From positions 64,214,316-64,278,315 of the forward strand of contig JALGQZ010000006.1 in the NCBI GenBank assembly GCA_023105745.1: 64,000 nucleotides of DNA. The letters are read 5' to 3'. This DNA is from Austropuccinia psidii (Eukaryota; Basidiomycota; Pucciniomycetes; Pucciniales; Sphaerophragmiaceae). The first letter of the stretch is position 1. Every line of letters starts with the position of its first letter. Below, piece after piece: positions 46,441 through 57,432 of this stretch. The position numbers and the translations under genes are program-made. The notes beneath the pieces were generated by a model, which was not told the DNA's origin, made no database searches, and worked only from the letters and a program-made list of their open reading frames with translations.

Positions 46441-49130
46441 TAGGGTGGATGGCACGTGTCTTTTACAAAGTGCATGCACATTGCATGCACTTTGACCTCT
46501 TTTTTGCATGCTATTGGCAGGGAAAAAAAGGTGCATGAACATGCATGACTCATTTTCAAAAAACTCAGTTTAGGGTTCAACAAATTCATTCAAAACTGAG
46601 AGAAAAACTCCAAAATCATGTGGTCATTGTTTAAAGACACCAAAGAAGCATAAATTTCTTGAAAATAATGTAATCTAATTTAATGAGAGCTTCACACTTT
46701 ACAAAAGATGGTGAATCTCCCATTTCTCCTCCACTGTATCAAGGCCCTGTGTTATTACTTCTTCTGAGTCCATGGTTGAACTATCAAAAATTTCAAAATC
46801 AAAAAGAGTATCCATGAATGCTTCATCGCAAATGCTTTGAAATTCTGGTCCATTTTGAAAAACTCCTTCCTCAAAGTTCTCCAGCTCATCAGGTAGCAAG
46901 AATGAGTCAAAGCAATTCATTAAATCATGCTCTGAAAGTATTCTTTTCTCAGATGTGCTAGAAGGGCATTTAGAGTGCTTGGAAAATTCTTTTTTGGAAT
47001 TTTCAAGTAGGTTGAGCTTGATCTGGCTGACCATGCGTAGTGTATTTGGAGCCATGCGGTTTAGCCCCTTTGTTTTGACTGCTGACATAATTGAAAAAAG
47101 GCTTTCAACACCTGCAGCATGAGGAACAACTTCTAGAAGTGCAATAGAAATTCTTTTTAGTGCAGCAGTGTCCTTGTTTGATGGAAGTTGCAGCCAGTAG
47201 TTTTGTGCACTTGATGTTTTCAGAAGGTTGAAGGGAGCCTCATTGCTATAGTAGCACAGTATTTGGTCTATAATGGTAAGGGCCTCATTTCTTGAAAACT
47301 TCCACTCCTTTTCAATTTCAAGTAGCATCCTTGTTACATCATCTAATGAGTGTTTGTGTGAGACTGCTACTTGACAATACAATGGGCTCAAGAAAAAGCC
47401 AACAATGTAGATTTTATCCAAAAACCTTGCACTTCATTTATGAATGATTTTAATGCAATGGTTCTTTAGATCTTGAAAACGACTGTACACAATCTTTTCT
47501 TTTATTTTCTTTTAAGCAATGATCAGCTCCTTCCAGATGTCTCCGATCGTTGTATTTTCACATTCTAAATGGGCAATTGCATCAACAACTGCCCTGATCA
47601 AGGTTACTAGTACTTCGTTTGATGTAAAGTTGTCCCTGTCTTCAATCAATTGTTTGATATTCTTGCAAATGGCTGGTGTATCAGATTTCTCATCATCTTG
47701 GAGTGCAATACACATAGGAAATCCTTGCTCATGCTCCAATACAGATAGGCAAACCTTTGACATTGAGTACCACTGAGTTTCGCAAGCTGTTGTAAGCCCA
47801 TGAGAGACATTGTTTTCTGTGCGCCATGTATCCAAATGCTCACTCCAGAAGCCAGATGTGGTGAAGTAATTCACCAAAGTTTTGTTTGCTTTCACAACAT
47901 CTTCTGCTAATGGGTGTGCTAAGATATCTTTTACAATTAGATTAAAGGCATGTAAACTGCAGCTGACACCTAATATATGAGGAAATTCTTTTGTAAAAAG
48001 TGACTTTGTCCATGTGTTAGACTTTTTTGTGACCAAGGCTTGTGAAAAGTAGATTATTTGAAAGAACATACTCGAAATTTTACCATTACAGATGGAGAAT
48101 CTGTTGCAACTGATATTATTTTGGCAATATCAATCTCTTTATTTTTGAGGGTGTCTTTAACAGCACTAAAGATATTTTCAGATGTGTGATGCTTTTGGTG
48201 TAAATCAAGTATGTCAATGAATGACTTTGAACATTTTCCTTGCAATAGTAGAACAGCATAAATACTATTCCAAGATTTGTCTGTCCAACCATCAATTGAA
48301 AGGGTAAGATTGTTTTGAGTTTTTATCTTATGAAACATTGCTAATTCTTCCTTTGCATGAAGTACTGGTAAGATTTTTTCACTCATATTCTGGCGTGTTG
48401 GCACACTGAAGGGTGCCCAGGCCAGCTGACGTTGATAATTCTTGAAATTCTCATTCTGTAAAAAACACCAAGGTATGTTTGATTCAATCATGGCCTTGAG
48501 GAGAAGTTCATGAAGATTCTTTGTTTTTTCTTTTGACATTTCCTTGAAATATGTTGATACTCCATTATCTCCAATGTGGCGCTTTTGAGGGACTACACAC
48601 AAATTGCTTGTTTCTGAAAGGCCTGCTTCAGAGTTTCTATTTGAGTCATTTTCTATAGCCGATTTGAGATATGTGGCCTTTTTTTCAATTGGAATCTTTT
48701 TGCATTTGTCTTTTACATGACTGAAGAGATTGTTGGGCTTTGCATTGTTAAAAATCTGATTACAAAAGGTGCATTGAGCTTGGTGACGATTGGAAATAGT
48801 GCAGCGCTTAGTGGACATGAGGAAGAAGTTCCATCGAGCTCCATGTGACTTGGTTAGCTTCACCCAAATAATGTCTTCTGACATTGTATTCTTGAAGATA
48901 GTTAGTTACATAAGAAATTCATCTGATTGCATTTAAGTCAAAAACCAAAAATATATCCCATCCAGCCTTTCCATTTATGGAAATTGGAGGAACAGTTAGC
49001 CTTATACTTGGACCTCCCAAAGCCGGATTTGGAAGTAAGGTACCACTTAGTACACACTTGGCATGCCCGCACAATTTTTGATTCTTGGAGGCATGCATAT
49101 GCATGTCACCTGGGCATGCCGTCCACCCTA
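46441..49130 (-). mobile_element. hAT-family DNA transposon hAT-2 (2690 bp)
   Basis: Terminal inverted repeats TAGGGTGGATGGCACG (46441-46456) and TAGGGTGGACGGCATG (reverse strand, 49130 to 49115) agree at 14 of 16 positions. The 8-bp flanks ATGGCAAC (46433-46440) and GTGGCAAC (49131-49138) agree at 7 of 8, the right size for a hAT target duplication. GCATG words cluster at both ends: five between 46472 and 46547 and four between 49061 and 49118, as expected for subterminal transposase sites. The transposase gene inside is on the minus strand and broken. Confidence 0.9.
46699..48884 (-). pseudogene. hAT-2 transposase (DUF659 type), broken
   Basis: Starts at ATG 48884 (MSEDIIWVKL). An N-terminal zinc finger follows (CTFCNQIFNN, SHVKDKC). 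A DUF659 core has NNLTLSIDGWTDKSWNS with the catalytic Asp at about 48293. The frame passes a possible short intron near 48085-48035 and goes on with VSCSLHAFNLIVKDIL (about 47960). It then meets a TAA at 47512 and a TGA at about 47435 in the same frame. The last part, 47421-46699, has the dimerisation region ISIALLEVVPHAAGVESLFS. I could not find splice sites that restore the frame near 48060, so a frameshift is likely there as well. Confidence 0.88.
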
Positions 49131-49138
49131 GTGGCAAC

Positions 49139-49654
49139 ACCAGTGAGCACTCGATCACTAATTTGTTTGCTTAGAATTTTAGAAATTTTTGCCAAACTAT
49201 TTTAATCTATCGCTTGTCTGAGTTATCTCTGGTGGCTTGTGGCTAGAGTGTACAGTACAAACAACGATTTAGTGCTGTATTGTGCAGTATTGTCTCAGTA
49301 TGACCGTAAGAATTGTGCGAAATGGCATAGATTCGGCTAAACTAGCGAGAAATTCAATTTTGTCTGTATAAAAATTTGCTGGATCCACCTCAGCCTCAGC
49401 CTTTCTTCGAGCGAGATTGACCGTCCAAGATTTTGGACTCAACCGCAAGCGTCATCGAAGCCAAAATTTCTTAGCCTCCCATCGATCTTCATTTCTTCTT
49501 GCCCCTTTCCAGGACATAATCCTGCCCCTGCAGTCTCGTCGCTGTTTGTCTAGTACCACCTTGGCTGGTATTTGCTCTAACCTGTCGTGATCATCACCTC
49601 TCGCCTCAATAGATTCTCGACACGCAAATTGAAAGCGCTTTGAAAGGCTCAACT
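49139..49654. promoter_or_regulatory. Promoter and 5' leader of the 286-aa gene
   Basis: GTATAAAAA at 49366-49374 is a plausible TATA box about 280 bp before the start codon. The sequence between is much richer in G and C than the neighbouring DNA, as in the host-gene region around SPC3. Confidence 0.4.
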
Positions 49655-50617
49655 ATGACTAAAGGTCAGGAGCAGAAGGCTTTGGTGCCAGCTCAAACGC
49701 CAAACCAATCACAAGTTAAAAAGTCTGGCCAACAGTCCAGGAAACCCAACCCACAAAATGGTCGTCTCAAGGTTCAAGTCACTGTAACTGAAATTCAAAA
49801 ACACAAAGTAACAAAGACCATCGATTTAGGGAATGCAATCGATATTAATGGAAAGCTTGGAACCTTGATTCCACCCAGGGGAGCTGGATCAAAACCCTTA
49901 ACTTTTACTCACAAAACGCTCACCAAACAAACCGTTAACGCCAAAGCTGGAAACATACCCATGGAGGCTTTGATGTAAGTATTTATTCTTTGCTCCTGGC
50001 CTCAGTTCACAAAAATATCATCGAGTTGACCTTGTTGTTTTGGATTCATGGCTCTCTTTAAATTTCTGGGATTTAGACAGCAATTTCAAAAAAATAATAC
50101 CTTAAACGTAGTCCCACCCCAAAAGATGATAGCAGATGCCTTAAATCAACATAATGATTCGTCTGGTTCGATAAATAAAACCAAAAATGGCTTCAAGAAG
50201 CAAATAAGTAAGTCAATAGTTCAAGTTAACATCGTTCCTACTTTGCATTCCACCCAAAATCCGTCCCCATATTCACAATTTGCTCATGAGTGGGTACCAG
50301 CTTCGAGTACTACAGCCGGTAATGGTCAGGTTCATCAAAAAATAATTTCACAACCAAAAACCAATGGGGAACTGAACAAAGAATCATCCATTACCCCTAA
50401 GCAAAACGCCCATGGCCGTCCCCAAATTACTCAATCGGACAACGCTAAGGCTACCACCGGGAATCCAAATGGGAAGTCAAAACAAAATGATTTAACGAGC
50501 TCGACTCCTAAAAACCGAAACAATCGCGGCCATCCAAAATCTAATCGACCAGCTACTGATAAAGTTACTTATTCTTCGAACAAGACCGTTCAAGTTTCTA
50601 TTACTCATGTCCCATGA
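49655..50617 (+). CDS. Spliced host gene, unknown function, 286 aa
   Basis: Exon 49655..49974 and exon 50077..50617 join in phase 2 across a 102-nt intron (GTAAGT...GATTTAG), giving 861 nt without a stop. The start is the ATG at 49655 (ACTATGACT). Residues 1-40 are polar and basic. Residues 40-140 look ordered (RLKVQVTVTEIQKHKVTKTI, DLGNAIDINGKLGTLIPP, then across the junction IPMEAL followed by QQFQKNN and VVPPQKMIADAL). The rest is disordered, rich in N, Q, S, T and K. There is no signal peptide, membrane helix or recognised domain. It has a TATA box upstream, a poly(A) signal downstream and no resemblance to transposon proteins, so it is probably a host gene, perhaps lineage-specific. Confidence 0.7.
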
Positions 50618-50945
50618 TGTAGTTCACCAGGCTGGTGGTAAATTAGCAAAGAGCCACTCATGATAACTTTGTTTATAACGGCTCACCCCAACTGTTTGCT
50701 TAGTATTGTTGTAGCCATAGACTGATAGATACAACTGATTAACATACAAGGCTGCGAAGTGCCTTTCAGTCAACGTAAAATAAACCTTTTGAGAAAATTG
50801 CCCAAAAAACTCATGAAAACTAACCCGAGAAAAGCTTCCCCAAAAGAAAACAACTTGTGGGGAACAACTCCAAATGGGCCCGCTTTCCGCATACAACCAA
50901 ACTTGAGCATTTCATTCGCGTAGATATGTCAGGATGATATATTAA

Positions 50946-50951
50946 AATAAA
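50946..50951 (+). terminator. Poly(A) signal of the 286-aa gene
   Basis: AATAAA lies 329 bp after the stop codon on the same strand, where the base composition turns AT-rich again. Confidence 0.45.
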
Positions 50952-51337
50952 GCCAACAGGGTTTCATCTTAGTTTCCCATCAATACTTGTTTTGAAATGA
51001 CAACTACATCATCTTCATTCCTTCAATCTATAAATACTAACACTTTTTATTACATGAGAGAAAAGCACTGGGAAATTAGGTAAGGTGATTAGGCGTTAAT
51101 CACTTTACTATAATTAAAAACTTATGCATCAAAAATAAGCAAAGTGAATTTGTAATTTAATTACATGAAGGTAAAACAATCTTTATTTTGTTTTTTCACT
51201 TTACTGATTATTATAATATCAAGTAGTAAGGTCCCAAACTTTGATTGAACCTTGAATTGATTCAACTTATTATTATTTGAACCCCAAAGACTTATGAAAA
51301 AAATTAGAATAACTTAATTTTTGCTTTCATTTTAGAC

Positions 51338-51412
<75 letters not shown>

Positions 51413-52524
51413 GTAATAATAATAATAATAATAATAATAGAAACTGTAGTATGTCTTACAAAAAAAAAACAGTGAAGTGATAACTTAATTTTGAACTGAA
51501 TATCAAAGTGAAAAAGATTTTAACCTGAAAAGAAATTCTTTTATAAGTTCAAATTTTCTCATAAAGCTGAAAAAAAAAAAAATTAAAAGTTTATGAAAAA
51601 CATATTGGAGACAAAAAAAAAACTATTCAATTATAGTATCATTGAACCTTGATTTAGTCCAAAAAAAATAAAATAAAAAGGGATTTTTTTTTAATTTTAT
51701 TTTATTTTATTATTTTTAGTCATGAAAACCATTTTTTTTATAGTGAAATTTTAATTTTAAAACTAAAAAATTATTTAATAATATATATATATATAAATTA
51801 GAACTTTAAAAACACTTGAAAAAAAACAAAATATTTTTTTGTTTTTGTTAGTTCCTTTATTTTCAATTAAGGATTTAAAAAGCAATTAAATAAGTTTAAA
51901 AACTTTTTTTTAGTTAGTATTAAAAAAAAACCAAATAATTGATTAAATTAAAAAAAAAAAAAAATTAAGGAAAAAAAATTTAAAGATATTTTTTTTTAAT
52001 GAAAATTTTAAAATAAATGATTGGGTATTGGTAAAAACACGTAAGGGGTGCCCTAGGCCCATTTTCAATTAAAAATGAAACATAGCATTCCTGTATTGGG
52101 CCAAAACATGTCTCAAAAGGGTTTTTCTCCCCAAAACCCCTCTAACTCCCAATTGTCTCAGATTTTTTTGCCCTGCCCCCCCCCAAATAATCCACATTAT
52201 CCCCACCCCAAACATTTTTTTTTTTTTTGAAAAACAGCATTACCAAAGCAATTTTGCAAAGCTTTTCACACTTTTCCTTCTTTTTTTCCCCCAAAGACTT
52301 CATTTTCCACCACAACAAACTGCTTTCAAGCCTCTAAATTTCCAATTTTTTAGCTTCCCTCATCCATTAATACCACAATTAAACCACTTTTTTCACTCTT
52401 AACCACATCTTTTAATTTTTAATACCTTTTTCACTTCTTTTTCACCTTTTGAATGGTTCTTACCCCATGCTGAATCCCTGAATTCCCCTTTTTTTTCAAA
52501 TTTATACATCTTTTTCACTCAAAA
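50952..52524. other. AT-rich spacer with simple repeats
   Basis: Contains a long trinucleotide microsatellite (51337-51439), many A or T homopolymers and a C-rich block near 52140-52200. The last 300 bp before 52525 are pyrimidine-rich and may be the 5' end of the MULE element. No gene was seen. Confidence 0.5.
51337..51439. repeat. (ATA)n microsatellite, about 34 units
   Basis: Uninterrupted AAT/ATA triplets except for one TAG change near 51411. Confidence 0.97.
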
Positions 52525-53331
52525 ATGCTGCAACCCCCCACTGAAGGTGAATTTCAGACCCTTGAGCTTCTTTGGCAGAATGTGCATAATGTTACCAGGG
52601 CTCAGCAGTATTCTGTGTCCACCTTGAGGTCCAATATGACCCACAACCAAATTGAAATAGGTTGTGACAGGTCTGGAACCCCAAATCCCAACAAAAGCCC
52701 CTGCAAAACAGTCACCTCAAGAAAGATTGACTGTACTTTTATACTTTATGCCAGAAAATATGCCAAGAGTACCACTTGGACTCTTAAAGTCAAAAATCCT
52801 GAACATAGCCATGATACCACTGAAAATATCATGGCACATCCTGCTTTCAGGAAGTTCAATGAGCAAGAAACATCCCAAATTGCTCAAATGTCTAAATCAC
52901 TGCTCATGCCAAGGCAAATTCAGGCCTAATTATGCAGCCAGAGGGAGTATGACAGGCCTGTAATCCTTCAAGACATTTACAACCAATTCAAGAAAGTCAA
53001 GAAAGACAAACTGCAAGGCAGAAGGCCCATTGATTCTCTTATTGACACCCTCAAAGAAGAAAATTTTGTTTGGTCCTCTGCAAGGGATGCTGAGGGACAC
53101 ATTAACTCCTTGTTTTTCACTCACCCCCTTGCCATAAAACTCCTTCATGGCTTTCCTCATGTCATTCTTATGGATTTTACATATAAAACCAATAAGTACA
53201 AAATGCCCCTTTTCATATTGTTGGATTAAGCTCAACCAATAAGACCTTTTCTGGGGCTTTTTGTTTGATAAAGAATGAAACTGAACCCTAATATACTTGG
53301 GAATTAAATAATTACATAGAAAAGGTCCTCA
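52525..53331 (+). pseudogene. MULE transposase fragment with FAR1-type DNA-binding domain
   Basis: From ATG 52525 the frame shows the FAR1/WRKY-GCM1-like pattern: CDRSGTPNPN, then KIDCTFILYARK, WTLKVKNPEHSHD and HPAFRKFNEQE. A TAA at 52927 interrupts. The same frame then goes on to the MULE catalytic region with FFTHPLAIKLL and MDFTYKTNKYKMPL (about 53170-53215), whose MD carries the first catalytic Asp. A frameshift near 53218 leads to VGLSSTNKTFSGAF and, after another stop, YTWELNNYIEKVL. The gene breaks off there, so the second half of the transposase is missing. Terminal repeats were not found. Confidence 0.88.
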
Positions 53332-54548
53332 ACATGGGTGGGCTGATAAATTTAAGAAACACAGGATGTTATATCTGTCCAATCTTCCCCCCCTCAGAAA
53401 AGACAAGCTATTTTGGAGGTTGATTCAGATTGATTGATTTTTGTATATACAGTTTATGCCAATTAACCCCCTAATCAGTCCTATTTTTTGCTTAAATCCC
53501 ACCTCAGTCCCCTTTTTTTTATCAAAAATGTGGCACTTTTGTACTGAAAAATAGTCATATTAAAAACAAGAAAAAAAAACAATTATTGCACCTTCACTTG
53601 TTGTCTAACCAAAGAAATTCCCCCAATTCATGGGCTTCTGATTCTTTATTTTCCAGATTGAACCCTTTATTTTAAGAAAAAATTGAAGGAAATTTATAAG
53701 TGGGAAGTTTTTATATTAATTTTTTTAAAAATAGTCATATTAAAAAGATGGGAAAAAAAAACCTCTTAAAAAAAAAAACACTTTTTGCACCTTCACTTAT
53801 CCCACCAAAAAAAAAAATTCTCAAAATTATGTGGATTCTGGTTCTTCATTCTCCAGATTTTCCCCTTAAATTCAAAAAAAAAAAAAATGAAGGAAATTCA
53901 TAAGTGAAAAGATTTTAAATGAATTTTTTTTAAAAAAATATTCCATTTTTGTCAAATTGGCCAAATTTGAGAAATTTGACAAAAAAAAAAATATGAAAAA
54001 AATTTGTGGATATTAAAAATTCCATGTTGGGATAAATATGGCAAAAAAAAATTAAAAAAACAGACCTCAAAACTGATCCTGAGGAATTTTTTTTTTAAAA
54101 AATGAGGTCACTTAAATGTTTTGGTCATAAATTGGTAAAAACAAATAAGGGTTTATGTGTTTTTACTAAAATCTTAAATTTGTTTACAAACACACTAAAT
54201 GATTATATATATTAAAGGATTTTTCTAAAAAAAAAAAAAAAAAAAATAATAAAAGTTAAATTTATAATTAAAATAAAAAAAAATATATATAAAAATATAA
54301 ATATTAATTAAATATTAATTATATTATATATAATATGAAATATGATTTTAATTGAAAATAAAGATTAAAATAATTATCATCCAATAGTTTTATTTGAACT
54401 TTTAGGAATTAAAATATAAGCTAACTATAAAAAAACCAGATTCAATTATAAAAAAATATTACAATGAATGAGTAATAATAACAATGATAATGAGTATATA
54501 TTGATATAGAAAAAATAATTAACATATTTAAGTGATAGGTATCCTGAG
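53332..54548. other. AT-rich DNA with a tandem duplication, no gene
   Basis: Apart from the two-copy repeat at 53551-53938 this is homopolymer-rich DNA. Short frames such as 53700-53903 are chance. Confidence 0.5.
53551..53938. repeat. Tandem repeat, about 2 copies of 180 bp
   Basis: ATAGTCATATTAAAAA, then TTGCACCTTCACTT, GATTCTTTATTTTCCAGATT and AAGGAAATTTATAAGTG recur in the same order 180 bp later with changes. Copies start at 53551 and 53731. Confidence 0.8.
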
Positions 54549-55369
54549 TGTAAGGTGTGGATATGAAACTTTGATTAAAAATCAAGTACTTTTCCTGTCC
54601 TCAAAATTTGTATAAGGTAAAAATCAATTAAAAATAGTAAGAAATATTATTTTCAAGAGAAAACACGCCAATTTTATTTTTTATAACTTTATTAGTATAA
54701 AACAATAATATTATAAAGATTTATTGTTTTACCAACAATAAAAAATTTATCCAAAAATACTCTACAAGAGATATTTAAGGCTACAAAAGAAATTTCTTCA
54801 AGAGAAATTTCAATTGGAATTAATTGAGCAAAGAGCTGCAAGCAATTAATTAAAGAACAAAGTCTTTAAAAAGAATATTAGAGAGAAAACACGCCCAAAA
54901 GTGACCAGAGTGAATTTGGAAACAAAGTGACAAATTTTACAGTGATGAAAGATGCTTTAATTCACCTTTGGGGTGGTTCAGGGGTAAAAATGATTATATG
55001 AGTTACAAACAATGATTATAATGATTTTTTCATGTGGTTAAAAGGTTTAAAATGATTTAAGAAAGGTGGTTGGAATCTTTTATTGATTGGTTTAACAATG
55101 TTTAAACTAATTATAAAAGGAAAAGATTCTAACATGAAGAGAAAAGTGGGGCAAAGAAGACATTCTTTTATAGCCATCAATTCTCTTACTCCAAAAGTAA
55201 AATTTACTCTTTTCAGTCATGAAAAACAGTCTGACAACAGAAAAGCCAATTATGGCATCATTGAACCCTGGTTTAGACCAAAAAGGGCTGGTTTAAGCCA
55301 TTTTTAGCCATTTTAGACCCTTAAATCAGCCATTACTATAGCAATACCTGGTTTAGAGCCTTCAAAACA
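54549..55369 (-). mobile_element. LTR remnant interrupted by Gypsy-A
   Basis: The left edge TGTAAGGTGTGGATATGAAAC resembles the terminus of the Gypsy-A LTR (TGTAAGATGTGACTATGAAAC), so this is the end of a related LTR in the same orientation. It contains GAGAAAACACGCC twice (about 54658 and 54884). Gypsy-A inserted into it at 55370, and the rest should lie beyond the window. Confidence 0.6.
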
Positions 55370-57292
55370 TGTAAGATGTGACTATGAAACTGATGATAAT
55401 ATTACTATTAATCAACAGTACTATGTCTGTTCTTATGAAATATAATAATAAAAATTATTATAACCACAATTAAATAATTATAAAATTATTTCTTTCACGT
55501 GTTATACACTACTAGTGATTATAACAGTGAGCAGTAATTGTCTACAAGAATCAATTACAAGAAGAATTTAATAATAAAAAACTTCTTTTATTAAAATAAT
55601 AAAATTATTTTAATATATAATTATCTTTTACAAGAATAATTATAAAGATAATTCTTGAAGAAAACTATTACTAGAGAAAAACTTTAAGAATTAAAGATAA
55701 ATGACTCACTAATACTCCAAAGAACTTATTGAAAGATAAGAGTAGAGAAATTTGACGTAGAATTGTGGATTTAAGGGATCAAGATGATTTATAACAGTAT
55801 TTCAACAATATATAGTTGGATTCTATGATTTCACGTCTTTCTGATTGATTCTGAAAGATTTAAAACACTTAAGAATAGCTTGAACTAATACTTACTTGTT
55901 GGTAATAATGGTTTAATAAATTTATAAGATGATGATACGGAAAAAACAGCAAGAAGAGGCTTCTTTTAAGTCAATAACAGCTCACAGAGGCGTGCCATGG
56001 AGCAAACTGAAAAACCAGTGAGTGAGAAAACAATAAACCTTTTTGGATTATTGATTGCATCATCTGTTGTCATGTAAGATTATCATAATTACTTAATTGA
56101 TGCTTTTACGTGACTACCAACCCCAATATGGTTAAGAATAAAAGGAGTAACACTTGTAAATCTTCTTTTATTCTAAAATAATCATTGATTTCTCAAAGTT
56201 ATCAATGTTATTGCCAATTTCATCACAGGTTGTAATTACTGTGAATTTTTGAAGATTCAGTGTTTCACGTAGAATATCCAAAAATGGACTGTAAGTAAAA
56301 CTTTTAATTTTACTAGTAAAACTGTAATTCCTTTTGGTTGTACCATAGATAATACAGTTCTCCTTTAGTCCTGAAAGTTTCAGAAAGATTCATTAAGAAT
56401 TGTATTTTTAATGAATTTTTGAAGGTTTTACCTCATTTCTACGTAGAATTGCAAATAGCAGTGTTTTGCTGGTTGCTATGAGGTAAATCAATGAATATGG
56501 GTCCCAAAAGGGTTTTAATTACTCTTTTGGGGTTTATCCATGGAAAGTCATTAGTAATTGACATGGTTACAGGAGTGTAAGTAGCTCATTACCTCCTTGG
56601 CACGTCAAAATAGCAGGTTATTTGCTATTTTCTGATGTTTTACAGTAGTTGTAACTTGGTAACCAAGTTCCCAAAGAGTTTTAGTTTACCAATTGGGCCA
56701 AGATGAGCCATGGATCCATGCTCTGGAGCTATCCACGCCTCTGAGGCCTCAGAAGTTGGGTACCCTGGCTCTCTTTGATGTCTTTTGTCCCCCTTGCCTA
56801 TTTTTTACGTCAAAATAGTAATTTAAGCTTAAAGTGAGATATCCACTATGGGTGTACCAAAAGTCCATGTAAGAATACCATGATATTAAGTGCTCAAAAC
56901 ATGCATAACACTATTCTTAGTGTATATGTAACATGGGATTTCTCACTTTCCCATTATTTTGGCTAAAAATCAAGAAAAACAAAAATTTTCACGGATCTTT
57001 TATGTGGTATTAATGATGTGGTATTGAAGTATTTTCCATTTTACCACCTCAAATACTTAAATTGAGCTTATTCACTCTATGGAGCTACCCTAGGTGAATT
57101 TTTGTGTAAAATCCAAATCTGGTCTTAAATCCATGGATTTACTTACTCAATAAAAAGTTATTCATCTTTTCTGAAATTGAAAATGATGAATTTTGGATAT
57201 ATGCATGACTTATGAGTTGTGCATAATTCAAAATCTCTTTTTAAGATAATTGTGGCCTATTTGGGTATGTAAAATATACCTCAAGGCTCACA
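55370..57292 (-). repeat. Gypsy-A 3' LTR (1923 bp)
   Basis: Bounded by the purine tract and by TGTAAGATG at 55370. Homologous along its length to the solo LTR at 5767-7665, including a GC-rich island at about 56690-56815. Promoter-like ACTTAAAAGAAGCC (minus strand, about 55970). Confidence 0.95.
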
Positions 57293-57304
57293 TTCCCTCC
57301 CACC
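57293..57304 (-). promoter_or_regulatory. Gypsy-A polypurine tract
   Basis: The minus strand reads GGTGGGAGGGAA directly before the 3' LTR start TGTGAGCC. Gypsy-B has GGTGGTAGGGAA in the same place. This tract primes second-strand DNA synthesis. Confidence 0.85.
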
Positions 57305-57432
57305 AAAAAATAAAATTGTATTACAATTTTATTAGTGATAAAAGAATAAGGCCCCAAAAAGGGGTAATGTCCACTGTCCAACCTCTTTTTATTACTCAGA
57401 TCAAGTAATTTAAAGCACATTTATAGACATAT

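Noticed and set aside
50624..50896. 90-residue minus-strand open frame right behind the 286-aa gene
   Set aside because: It lies between that gene's stop codon and its poly(A) signal, has no ATG in a usable place and no family signal; it is probably the antisense of a GC-richer 3' UTR.
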